64,000 bases of DNA from Sphingosinicella sp942492965. Lineage in GTDB: Bacteria; Pseudomonadota; Alphaproteobacteria; Sphingomonadales; Sphingomonadaceae. The stretch lies in NCBI GenBank assembly GCA_942492965.1, contig OW818656.1:3720001-3784000 (forward strand). Reading direction: 5' to 3'. The translations under genes and the position numbers were made by a program. Shown here one piece after another: positions 33,244 through 40,877 of this stretch. The notes below the pieces were generated by a model. It ran no database searches, was not told the DNA's origin, and saw only the letters and a program-made list of their open reading frames with translations. Positions within the stretch are counted from its first letter, which is position 1. Each line of letters starts with the position of its first letter.

Positions 33244-34181
33244 CGCCTCGCGCGGTCTCGCCGTGTCGCGATCAGGATACGGGCGCCGATCGCGCCCTCG
33301 CGGATGAGTTCGATGCGGTTCAGCCAGCGCTCGCCTTCGGCAAGAAGCTGCGGGATCAGGGCTTGCCCTGCGGCCGTGCGGTGCATCGCCCGAATACGGT
33401 CGATCGCGCCGCCCCAGCTGTATTCGACCTCGGCGGCATAGTCCGTGGAAATATCGCTGACCGCGACGACGGAGAGCCGCGCATCCTCCACCAATCGGGA
33501 GAGCGTTTCTACGGATCGCAGGCGCGGGCGAACGGGTTCCGCATCCGCCCATTCGCGGTAGCGCGGCGATGTCGTCTGGCGTTCGTCGGTAAGCACGAGG
33601 CTGCGCACCGCCACCTGCCCGCCGGGTACGAGCGTTTCGCACTGGCTGCGGAGCAGCGTCGTGAGCGGTTCGCCGCGCTCGGCGACACCATCGACGAGGA
33701 TGAAATCCGCATCCGAAAGCAGGCCGCTATCAGCAGCGCGGAGCAGCCTCACGCGCCCATCCGAAGCATCGGCGAGCGGCTTCTGGGTTTCGGCGGCGAG
33801 CACGGTGCAGCCGATCGCCGACTGAAGTTCGCTCGCCACGCCGCCGAGTTCCGCGCCGAGATGCAGAATGCGGCTGCGCTGCCCCAGCCCGGCACGCGCG
33901 GACAGCGCCCTCAGCTGCGACGTGCCCCGGGGTGTCAGTGAGCCGTGACCCCACACGATCTGCGCGGCGGCCAGGCGTTCGGGCGTCCAGTTCGTGGGCT
34001 CGGAAGGCTGCGAGGGGACCGCCTGCGCACGGGCCAGCGGCGATGGACGCGGCGAAGGCGCTGCATCCTCGTTGGCGACACGGGCGGCGAGGCGACGTTT
34101 CAGCTCGGCAAGGTCATAGCCTTCCCACCATGCGCGCAGGCGCTGCCGTAATGGTCCGCGCATCGGGATGCTGTCAGGCAT
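33240..34181 (-). CDS. SAM-dependent methyltransferase-like protein
   Basis: A 313-residue protein. After a Pro-rich linker (about residues 40-62), a Rossmann-like domain starts with ILHLGAELGGVASELQ, a degenerate version of the glycine-rich SAM loop. ADFILVDGVAERGEPLTTLL and LVPGGQVAVRSLVL match the middle and late strands of class I methyltransferases. The glycine loop is imperfect, so it may not be an active enzyme. ATG 34163 is an alternative start. It overlaps the PilZ gene by 8 bp on the same strand and is probably cotranscribed with it. Confidence 0.65.
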   Translation of the reverse strand: MPDSIPMRGPLRQRLRAWWEGYDLAELKRRLAARVANEDAAPSPRPSPLARAQAVPSQPSEPTNWTPERLAAAQIVWGHGSLTPRGTSQLRALSARAGLGQRSRILHLGAELGGVASELQSAIGCTVLAAETQKPLADASDGRVRLLRAADSGLLSDADFILVDGVAERGEPLTTLLRSQCETLVPGGQVAVRSLVLTDERQTTSPRYREWADAEPVRPRLRSVETLSRLVEDARLSVVAVSDISTDYAAEVEYSWGGAIDRIRAMHRTAAGQALIPQLLAEGERWLNRIELIREGAIGARILIATRRDRARR

Positions 34182-34527
34182 TCAAGGTGTGATCGGCGGC
34201 CGACGTCATTCCGGCGCAGAGCGAGGCGAGCGCGAAGGTTGCAGCATCCTCGCCCGCAAGAAAGCGCAGCGCTGCGCCATCCCGTGCAACGCGGACAACC
34301 CGCGCGCGAATCGCTCCGGCGAGCGGGTGGGAGAGTACGACCGCTTCATCGATGTGGAGCGGGTGATCGGTTTCGATGAAGGCGCCTGCGGCGGAGACAT
34401 CGCGGAGCGCGGCACTGACGTCCATGCCCGCGGCGTGGAGCGTGCAGAACCTGCCGCTGCGAACCGCAGCGTGTCGTTGTGGGAACTCTCTGATGTTGTT
34501 GCCGATCATTCGCCGTCTGTCCCGCAC
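34174..34527 (-). CDS. PilZ domain protein
   Basis: A single PilZ domain of about 117 residues, a c-di-GMP receptor fold. Near the N-terminus RDRRR could provide the RxxxR arginines, and RDVSAAGAFIET carries the DxSxxG motif. I use GTG 34527 because it keeps the RxxxR; ATG 34509 is an alternative that would lose it. No clear ribosome site supports either, so the start is uncertain. It sits between the Sel1/SPOR gene and the methyltransferase-like gene, all on the minus strand. The output partner is unknown. Confidence 0.7.
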   Translation of the reverse strand: MRDRRRMIGNNIREFPQRHAAVRSGRFCTLHAAGMDVSAALRDVSAAGAFIETDHPLHIDEAVVLSHPLAGAIRARVVRVARDGAALRFLAGEDAATFALASLCAGMTSAADHTLNA

Positions 34528-34595
34528 CAAAGCAACACTCGGGACATACGCGTCCCGCGGGTATCCAGAGCTAGCGCAAAGCCGTCGATGAAAGG

Positions 34596-35600
34596 TTAAT
34601 TGGTGTGGACCGCGAAGCACGGCCTGCCGGTATCGCGCAGGCGCTGGCAGACGGCGTTGGCGTCGCCGGCGTTCGCGAAGCGGCCGGCTTGCAGGCGAAC
34701 CATGGCGCCGCTCGGCGCGTAGGCCGGTTCCAGACCCGATACGATTGCCGGGTACTCGCGGCGCAGTGCCGTCCACGCCTCGCGAGCGCGGGCTTCCTGA
34801 GAGAAGGCGCCGAGCTGGATGCGCCATTCGCCGCTTGCGGGGTTTGTAGCCGCTGCCGGGGCGGCGGTGCGGGGCGGCGGGATTTCGGCGCTGGCGACGA
34901 TCGTGCGGCCGGGGGCGGGGGCCGGGCGGGGGCTCGTCACTGCGGGCTTCTGTGTTGCTGCCTGCGTCTTTTCTGCCGCGATGGTGTTGGCGAGCTTGCG
35001 TGGGGCAACCGCTGGCTTGCCGCTTGATGCGAGCTTGTCGCCAGCCGTCGCCGCCGCGGCCATTTCGCTGCCGGCCGCCCGGTCGGCGGGTGACAGGCTT
35101 GCCGTCATGGTGGCAAGCGCACGCCCGGCCTGCGGGAGGCCGGCGTTGTTCGCCTGTGTCATGTACGCGTAGGCCAGCGGCCAGTTCTTCGGCAGCGTGT
35201 CGCCGTTGAAGTGGAGCACGCCGAGCATGTATTGCGCGCGGGCATCGCGTTTCGCTGCCGCCTTCTGCCAGAGTTCCGCGGCCTGTGCCTTCTCGCCGCG
35301 CTGCGCGAGCAGGATGCCGAGGTTGGACTGGGCGGGCGCGTGGCCCTTGTCGGCGGCGCGGCGATAGAAATCTTCCGCCTTCGCCTTGTCGAGCGGGACG
35401 CCGCGACCGAGCTTATAGGCTTGTCCCATGTTGAAGAGCGCGTCGGGGTCGCCCTTGGCGGCAAACGGCATCCATTCGACGATCGCGCCTTTGTAGTCGC
35501 TTGCCTGCCATTTGACGACGCCTTCCTTGACGCCGCCAAGCGCCGGAACCGAAACGAAAAGGGCGAAAAACGCAGTCGCGGTAATGAGGCCGTGTCGCAT
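34596..35600 (-). CDS. exported Sel1-repeat and SPOR-domain protein
   Basis: A 334-residue protein. It has a signal peptide (MRHGLITATAFFALFVSVPALGG) and Sel1-like repeats (residues about 45-150, e.g. DALFNMGQAYKLGRGVPLDKAKAEDFYRRAA). A low-complexity Ala/Pro linker follows, then a C-terminal SPOR domain (WRIQLGAFSQEARAREAW to PCFAVHTN). SPOR domains bind glycan strands stripped of peptides at the division septum, so it probably acts in the periplasm at the cell wall. It is divergent from the ParA gene, with a 201-bp shared promoter region. It has the same domain at its C-terminus as the lipoprotein at 37189. Confidence 0.88.
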   Translation of the reverse strand: MRHGLITATAFFALFVSVPALGGVKEGVVKWQASDYKGAIVEWMPFAAKGDPDALFNMGQAYKLGRGVPLDKAKAEDFYRRAADKGHAPAQSNLGILLAQRGEKAQAAELWQKAAAKRDARAQYMLGVLHFNGDTLPKNWPLAYAYMTQANNAGLPQAGRALATMTASLSPADRAAGSEMAAAATAGDKLASSGKPAVAPRKLANTIAAEKTQAATQKPAVTSPRPAPAPGRTIVASAEIPPPRTAAPAAATNPASGEWRIQLGAFSQEARAREAWTALRREYPAIVSGLEPAYAPSGAMVRLQAGRFANAGDANAVCQRLRDTGRPCFAVHTN

Positions 35601-35687
35601 GGTCGGGTTCTCTAAAGCAGTCTTTGCGGCAAGGGAATCCCCGAGTGCGGTTACGATGCCGTGCGCGGAAACTCCCCGCCGTATTTT

Positions 35688-35760
35688 TCGCACGCAATCA
35701 TCGGAGAGTTTTCAAGAAATAACCCCAAGGCTTTACCGAAAATTAGCTTTGTGCGTGCGA
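35688..35760. promoter_or_regulatory. spaced inverted repeat in the SPOR/parA divergent promoter
   Basis: TCGCACGCA (35688-35696) is repeated inverted as TGCGTGCGA (35752-35760) inside the 201-bp gap. It may be an operator for the RHH-like protein encoded downstream. A 9-bp match in a gap of this size could still be chance. The rest of the gap holds no gene or terminator I can support. Confidence 0.3.
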
Positions 35761-35801
35761 TCCATGCCCTTGCAATTCGCAGAGTCTATGGGGAAAAGCC
35801 A

Positions 35802-36515
35802 ATGCGCGTTCTCGCGTTAGCTTCACAAAAGGGCGGTTCGGGCAAGACCACGCTCAGCGGCCATCTCGCTGTTCAGGCGCAGAGGGCAGGCGCGGGGCCC
35901 GTCGTTCTCATCGATATCGATCCCCAGGGCTCGCTTGCCGACTGGTGGAACGAGCGTGAGGCCGAAATGCCCGCATTCGCGCAGACGACCGTCGCGCGTC
36001 TCGTTACCGATCTTGAAATGTTGCGGCAGAAGGGCTTCAAGCTCGCCGTGATCGACACGCCGCCGGCGATCACCGTCGCCATCCAGAGCGTGCTTTCGGT
36101 CGCCGAACTCGTCGTCATCCCGACCCGCCCGAGCCCGCACGACCTGCGCGCCGCCGGCGCCACGGTCGAGCTGTGCGAGCGGGCGGGCAAACCGCTCATC
36201 TTCGTGGTGAATGCGGCGACGCCGCGCGCCAAGATCACCTACGAGGCCGCCGTCGCGCTGTCGCAGCACGGCACGGTCGCGCCGGTGACGCTGCACCACC
36301 GCACCGACTACGCGGCATCGATGATCGATGGCCGCACGGTCATGGAAATCGAACCTGACGGCAAGTCCGCTCAGGAAATCGTGGAACTGTGGACGTACGT
36401 CGCGGACCGCCTTGAGAAGAATTTCCGCCGGACGGTGTTCAACGCGCCGGGCCAGCATGTGCCGACTCCTGCCGCGCGGGCCGCCGGCGGGTTCGGTCGG
36501 AAAGCTGCAAGTTAA
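35802..36515 (+). CDS. ParA/MinD-family ATPase
   Basis: A 237-residue deviant-Walker ATPase. SQKGGSGKTT at residues 8-17 carries the signature Lys10 and the P-loop Lys15. DIDPQGSLADWW and VIDTPPAI give the switch I and Walker B regions. It has no N-terminal DNA-binding domain, so it is of the small type (like ParF and McdA) and not the plasmid P1 ParA type. ATG 35802 follows GGGGAAAAG. It is followed after 39 bp by an RHH-like gene and then by a SPOR lipoprotein. No parB is adjacent, so it is probably not the main chromosome-partition ParA. Confidence 0.85.
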   Translation: MRVLALASQKGGSGKTTLSGHLAVQAQRAGAGPVVLIDIDPQGSLADWWNEREAEMPAFAQTTVARLVTDLEMLRQKGFKLAVIDTPPAITVAIQSVLSVAELVVIPTRPSPHDLRAAGATVELCERAGKPLIFVVNAATPRAKITYEAAVALSQHGTVAPVTLHHRTDYAASMIDGRTVMEIEPDGKSAQEIVELWTYVADRLEKNFRRTVFNAPGQHVPTPAARAAGGFGRKAAS

Positions 36516-36554
36516 CAATAAGATGCAAGGGGCCGTTCCGGGGAAAGGTAAGTT

Positions 36555-37157
36555 ATGAACGAGGCCAACTATGCTTCTTTGACCGCCGGTCTGCTCGCGC
36601 GGAAGGGACAAGCGCGCCCGGCGATGCGTCCGCAAGGCTATGGCTTTGCGTCCGACGACGATCTCGGTTGGAACGACATGGGCGGCACCGACATGCTGAC
36701 CGCCGAACAGCGCGCCGCGCTGATGCCGGCACAGCCGATGCATTTCCAGCCGCGTCCGGTGGCGGACTTCGACCAGTCTGTGGAGTCTCCGGTTGCCGCG
36801 CAGCAGCAGGCGATCGCCGACGAGTTCGCGGCTGCGGCGGCCGCGGTCGTTCCTGCGCCGGAACCGGAAGCTTCTGACCTTCCCGACGTTCCGGTGTCAG
36901 CACCTGTGGCGGCGCCGATTCCGACGATCAACGTGGCGCCTGCGCAGCCCGTGCATCGCCCGCGTGCGGCGGCCGGCTCCAAGGCGAAGGCCGCATTCAC
37001 GCTGCGGCTCGATCCGGAGCGTCACATGAATCTGCGCCTTGCGTGCGTCTATGCGCACCAGTCCGCGCAGCAGCTAGTGACCGCGGCGCTCGACGAATAT
37101 CTGTCCACGCATTTTCCGGACGCGTTGAAAGACGTGAGGAAGACCGCCGCCAACTAG
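36555..37157 (+). CDS. disordered protein with a C-terminal ribbon-helix-helix-like segment
   Basis: A 200-residue protein. Residues 1-140 are rich in Ala, Pro, Gln and acidic residues with no clear fold (e.g. AAAAAVVPAPEPEASDLPD). Residues about 146-192 (AAFTLRLDPERHMNLRLACV, then helices ending in ALDEYL) look like a ribbon-helix-helix: one strand and two helices. It directly follows the ParA-type ATPase, as the RHH protein ParG follows ParF in type Ib partition, where a flexible N-terminal tail stimulates the ATPase. GGGAAAGG precedes the ATG. The family is not recognised beyond this. Confidence 0.6.
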   Translation: MNEANYASLTAGLLARKGQARPAMRPQGYGFASDDDLGWNDMGGTDMLTAEQRAALMPAQPMHFQPRPVADFDQSVESPVAAQQQAIADEFAAAAAAVVPAPEPEASDLPDVPVSAPVAAPIPTINVAPAQPVHRPRAAAGSKAKAAFTLRLDPERHMNLRLACVYAHQSAQQLVTAALDEYLSTHFPDALKDVRKTAAN

Positions 37158-37188
37158 GCGCGAACGACGGGGTGAAGGGGCCAAGACC

Positions 37189-38517
37189 ATGCAGACTCAG
37201 CGCAATACAGTGCTCAAGCTGGCCGCGAGCGCACTCACGCTCGGGGTCTCTCTGACAGCGTGCCAGTCCTCGAACAGCCCGGTGGCGCACGTGAACACGG
37301 CGATCGGCTCTGTCGACGCGCCGCAGCCCTCGATCGTTCTCATCAAGCAGGCGGAAGCCGCGCGGCTGGCCGGCAATCCGGTCGCCGCGATCAGCTTTGC
37401 AGAGCTTGCCGTTACCGCTGATCCGCAGAACGCCGACGCGCGCTTCACGCTTGCCAAGGCCTATACGGCCGCGGGTCGTTATCAGTCTGCCGCGGAAGCT
37501 TATAGCGACCTGTCGGCGATGAACCCTGCCGATCCGAGCGTCCGCTTCCGCGCCGCGCTTTCGTCGCTTGCGGCGGGCAACCGTTATACGGCGCTGTCGT
37601 CGCTCGATGCGCTCGCGTCCGAGCCTTCGCTTGCCGCCGATGTCGGCCTCGCGCTTGCGCTTTCGGGCGAAACGCGCAAGGCGATCAGCCTGCTTGAGAC
37701 GTCGGTTCGCGCGGGCAACTCGACGCCTCGCTTGCGCCAGAACCTTGCGCTTGCTCAGGCACTTGCGGGCGAATGGGCCGCTGCGCGTACCACCGCTTCG
37801 ATGGACCTGTCGCCCGACGCGGTCGATGCCCGCGTTGCGGAATGGGCTGCGATCGCCTCCAACACGGACAGCTCTTGGCGCACGGCTTCGGTGCTGGGCG
37901 TGGAGATGGCCGCGAATGATGCCGGCCGCCCGGTGGCGCTCGCCTGGGCGCAGCCCAAGGCCGAAGTCATGGTGGCGGCTGTTGAGGCGCCTGTTGTCGA
38001 AAGCGCGCCGGAGCCCATGGTTGTTGCCGCTGTCGCTGAACCCGCTCCGGTTGTCATTGCCGAGGCCGCGCCGGTCGTTCGGGCCGAGCCTGTCGCCATT
38101 GCGCGGGCCGAGGTGCCGGTTGCGGCCGAGCCCGCGCAGCCGATCGTGCAGATCCGGGCGGTGCAGCCTGGGTTCGAGACGCCGAAGGCCGTGTCCGCCG
38201 TGAAGCGGGAGATTCGCGCGCTGCAGAAGCCGACGCATGGCGCGTGGGTCGTCCAGCTCGGTTCCTACGCGAAGCCCGAGTTTCTGAACGCGGGCTGGAA
38301 GACACTGATCCGCAAGAACAACGCGCTGGGCGAGTTCGAACCGATCCGTAGTCAGATCGCGGTCAAAGGCGCCACATATCATCGTCTCGCCATCGGATCG
38401 TTTGCAAACGTCAACGAAGCCGTCGACCTCTGCCGGAACCTCAAGTCCGAGGGTTACAGCTGTTTCGTCCGCAAGGGCGCGGGCGCGCCAGAAGCCACGT
38501 TTTCCAAGAAGGCCTGA
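37189..38517 (+). CDS. TPR and SPOR-domain lipoprotein
   Basis: A 442-residue protein. It has a lipoprotein signal (LTAC with Cys about 25), tetratricopeptide repeats (residues about 50-230, e.g. AKAYTAAGRYQSAAEAYSDLSAMNP) and an Ala/Val/Pro/Glu-rich linker (about 255-330). A C-terminal SPOR domain starts at GAWVVQLGSYAKPEFL. It is expected to be anchored in the outer membrane and to bind septal peptidoglycan. It lies 31 bp after the RHH-like gene in the same direction, so ParA ATPase, RHH-like protein and lipoprotein form an apparent operon. Its stop abuts the converging pyrC-like gene. Confidence 0.85.
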   Translation: MQTQRNTVLKLAASALTLGVSLTACQSSNSPVAHVNTAIGSVDAPQPSIVLIKQAEAARLAGNPVAAISFAELAVTADPQNADARFTLAKAYTAAGRYQSAAEAYSDLSAMNPADPSVRFRAALSSLAAGNRYTALSSLDALASEPSLAADVGLALALSGETRKAISLLETSVRAGNSTPRLRQNLALAQALAGEWAAARTTASMDLSPDAVDARVAEWAAIASNTDSSWRTASVLGVEMAANDAGRPVALAWAQPKAEVMVAAVEAPVVESAPEPMVVAAVAEPAPVVIAEAAPVVRAEPVAIARAEVPVAAEPAQPIVQIRAVQPGFETPKAVSAVKREIRALQKPTHGAWVVQLGSYAKPEFLNAGWKTLIRKNNALGEFEPIRSQIAVKGATYHRLAIGSFANVNEAVDLCRNLKSEGYSCFVRKGAGAPEATFSKKA

Positions 38518-39750
38518 TCAACCGGCGAACGCGATTTCGCCGCCTTTCACGGTCCATTTCACCCGGCCCTGAACGGGCAGCCCGTCGAACGGCGTGTTGT
38601 CGCCCGCCGAGACGAATTTAGACGCGGCGATGCGCCACGGCGCGCCGGGGTCGAACAGCACGATGTCGGCCGGTGCCCCCTCGCCGAGATTTCCGCCCGG
38701 AACCCCGAAGATCGCCGCCGGTGTCGCGCTCATCATCGCAATGAGGCGGGAGAGGGGAACGTCCGCGTTCTCGCCCGCCGAGATCGCGAGCGCGAGCAGC
38801 GTCTCCGCGCCGGACATGCCGGGCATCGCCTGCGCGAAGGGAAGCCGCTTCTCGTCCTGCCCGCGCGGGTCGTGCGCCGAGGTGAGACAGTCGATCGTGC
38901 CGTCCGCAAGACCCGCCAGGAGCGCGCGGCGATCATCCTCGCTGCGGAGCGGCGGGGAGAGACGCGTGAAGGTGCGGTAGCCGGTGACGGCCTCGTCGTT
39001 CAGCAGCAGATAGGCCGGCGCGGTGCCGCAGGTGATGCGCGCGCCGCGCGCCCGTGCGGTGCGGATCACGTCCAGCCCCTCGGCGGTCGTCACCTTGTGG
39101 ATATGGAGCCGCGCGCCCGCCGCCTCGGCGAGACGCACGTCGCGCGCGATGGCGATGGCCTCGGCGATGGCGGGTGCGGAGGCGAGGCCGAGACGGGTCG
39201 CGGTTTCGCCCGTGGTCGCCTCGGCGCCTTCGGTGAGCGCGGTGTCCTCGGCATGGACGACGGTGACGAGATCGAACGCGGCGGCATATTGCAGCAGCCG
39301 GTACATGACCGCTGACGAGGCGATCTGACGGCGGCCCGTGGCGATGGCGACAGCGCCCGCGGCCTTCATCAGCGCGACCTCGGCAAGCTCGGTGCCGGCA
39401 AGGCCGCGTGTCGCGGCGGCGAGAGGGTGTACCCAGACATGCGGCTTGCCGATGCGCTGGGCGCGCTCTGCAAGCGCGGGATCGTCAATCACCGGCGACT
39501 GATCGGGCATCAGCAGCGTGCGCGTGATACCGCCCGCGAGGAACGCGGCCGGTTCGGATTTGAACACGCCCGCATCGACAAGGCCCGGCGCGGCGACGAG
39601 GCCCGCAGCGTCGATCCGCATGGCATCGGACGGAATCTCGGGCCTGCCGATGGCGGCAATCATGCGGTCGGCGACGAGGATGTCCGCGATGGTATCGATT
39701 CCGCGCGCGGGATCGATGATGCGTGCATCCGTGATGGCGAGCGGCTTCAT
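38518..39750 (-). CDS. pyrC: non-catalytic dihydroorotase homologue
   Basis: A 410-residue dihydroorotase-family protein paired with pyrB. Active enzymes have an HxH after PGLVD; here the sequence is PGLVDAGVFKSEP, so A60-G61-V62 replace both histidines. The aspartate of the C-terminal DHAPH motif is also gone (LTSAHDPR, Ser at about 291). Later family positions such as VHAEDTAL and LHIHKVTTAEG remain. Such proteins (pyrC' or pyrX) lack activity and in pseudomonads act as a structural partner of aspartate carbamoyltransferase. A catalytic dihydroorotase should then be encoded elsewhere. It overlaps pyrB by 4 bp. Confidence 0.88.
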   Translation of the reverse strand: MKPLAITDARIIDPARGIDTIADILVADRMIAAIGRPEIPSDAMRIDAAGLVAAPGLVDAGVFKSEPAAFLAGGITRTLLMPDQSPVIDDPALAERAQRIGKPHVWVHPLAAATRGLAGTELAEVALMKAAGAVAIATGRRQIASSAVMYRLLQYAAAFDLVTVVHAEDTALTEGAEATTGETATRLGLASAPAIAEAIAIARDVRLAEAAGARLHIHKVTTAEGLDVIRTARARGARITCGTAPAYLLLNDEAVTGYRTFTRLSPPLRSEDDRRALLAGLADGTIDCLTSAHDPRGQDEKRLPFAQAMPGMSGAETLLALAISAGENADVPLSRLIAMMSATPAAIFGVPGGNLGEGAPADIVLFDPGAPWRIAASKFVSAGDNTPFDGLPVQGRVKWTVKGGEIAFAG

Positions 39751-40751
39751 ACTCTTGCCTCCCAGCCATCCACGCCTCTTCGGGTGCGCGTCAGCACGTC
39801 GAGGCAGGCCATGCGGACAGCGACGCCCATCTCGACCTGCTCGGTGATTGCGGAGCGGGCGATGTCGTCGGCGACCTGCGATTCGATCTCGACGCCGCGG
39901 TTCATCGGGCCGGGGTGCATGACGAGCACGTTGTCGCCCGCCGTCGCGAGGCGCTTGGCAGTGAGCCCGTAGAAGTGAAAGTATTCGCGTTCGGAGGGCA
40001 GATAAGCCCCCGCCATGCGCTCGCGTTGCAGGCGGAGCATCATGATGACGTCGGCGCCTTCAAGGCCCGCGTCCATGTCCGTGAAAGCGGTCACGCCGAA
40101 ACGCTCGATCCCCACAGGCATCAGCGTCGGCGGCGCGACCGCGCGTACCTCGGCACCGAGCGCGGCGAGCAGATGGAAGTTCGAGCGGGCGACGCGGCTG
40201 TGCAGGATGTCCCCGCAGATCGCGACCTTGAGGCCTTCGATGCGGCCCTTGCGGCGGCGGATGGTGAGTGCGTCGAGCAGTGCCTGCGTCGGGTGCTCGT
40301 GGCGCCCATCGCCCGCGTTGAGCACGGGGCAATCGACCTTGGACGCAATGAGCGCGACCGCGCCCGAAGCATCGTGGCGGATGACGATGACGTCCGGGTG
40401 CATGGCGTTCAGCGTCAGCGCCGTGTCGAGCAGCGTTTCGCCCTTCTTCATCGAGGACGACTGAACGGACATGTTGACGACGTCCGCGCCGAGGCGCTTG
40501 CCCGCGATCTCGAACGACAGCAGCGTGCGTGTCGAGTTTTCGAAGAAGGCGTTGATCTGGGTGAGGCTGGCGAGCCGCTCGTCCCGCTTGTGCGCGCTGC
40601 GGCTGAGTTCGACCCAGTGTTCGGCTTCATTCAGAAGGAAGCCGATTTCCCAGGGCTTCAGGCCTTCGATTCCAAGCAGATGTGCGTGCGGGAAGGGATG
40701 CACGCCCGGCGGCACGGCCGGTAGCGGAGCGGGTTGGGCTGCTGATGTCAT
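39747..40751 (-). CDS. pyrB: aspartate carbamoyltransferase catalytic subunit
   Basis: A 334-residue enzyme that makes carbamoyl-aspartate in pyrimidine synthesis. It shows the carbamoyl-phosphate loop FFENSTRTLLSFEIA, the mobile-loop region SVQSSSMKKGETL, HPTQALLDALTI, and MHPGPMNRGVEI at the C-terminus. The frame stays open far upstream on this strand, but only from ATG 40751 does the sequence resemble the family. No regulatory pyrI is nearby; the inactive dihydroorotase homologue is the probable partner, as in the PyrB-PyrC' dodecamers of pseudomonads. Confidence 0.95.
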   Translation of the reverse strand: MTSAAQPAPLPAVPPGVHPFPHAHLLGIEGLKPWEIGFLLNEAEHWVELSRSAHKRDERLASLTQINAFFENSTRTLLSFEIAGKRLGADVVNMSVQSSSMKKGETLLDTALTLNAMHPDVIVIRHDASGAVALIASKVDCPVLNAGDGRHEHPTQALLDALTIRRRKGRIEGLKVAICGDILHSRVARSNFHLLAALGAEVRAVAPPTLMPVGIERFGVTAFTDMDAGLEGADVIMMLRLQRERMAGAYLPSEREYFHFYGLTAKRLATAGDNVLVMHPGPMNRGVEIESQVADDIARSAITEQVEMGVAVRMACLDVLTRTRRGVDGWEARV

Positions 40752-40877
40752 TAAAGCCAAGCCTTTAGTCTTGCATACGGCAACGGGCAAGGGGCGAAAC
40801 CGGCCGCCTGCTACATCATCCTGCGGGCTTGACGCTGCGGTCGGTGCGGGGCACGCCCTCGACCAAGGGGAGCGCCA

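Noticed and set aside
35601..35801. A centromere-like repeat array for the ParA system
   Set aside because: I looked for tandem direct repeats and found only one 9-bp inverted repeat, so a partition site is not supported here.
40752..40877. A promoter with TTGACG before the MFS transporter
   Set aside because: TTGACG is present, but no acceptable -10 sequence lies 16-18 bp downstream.
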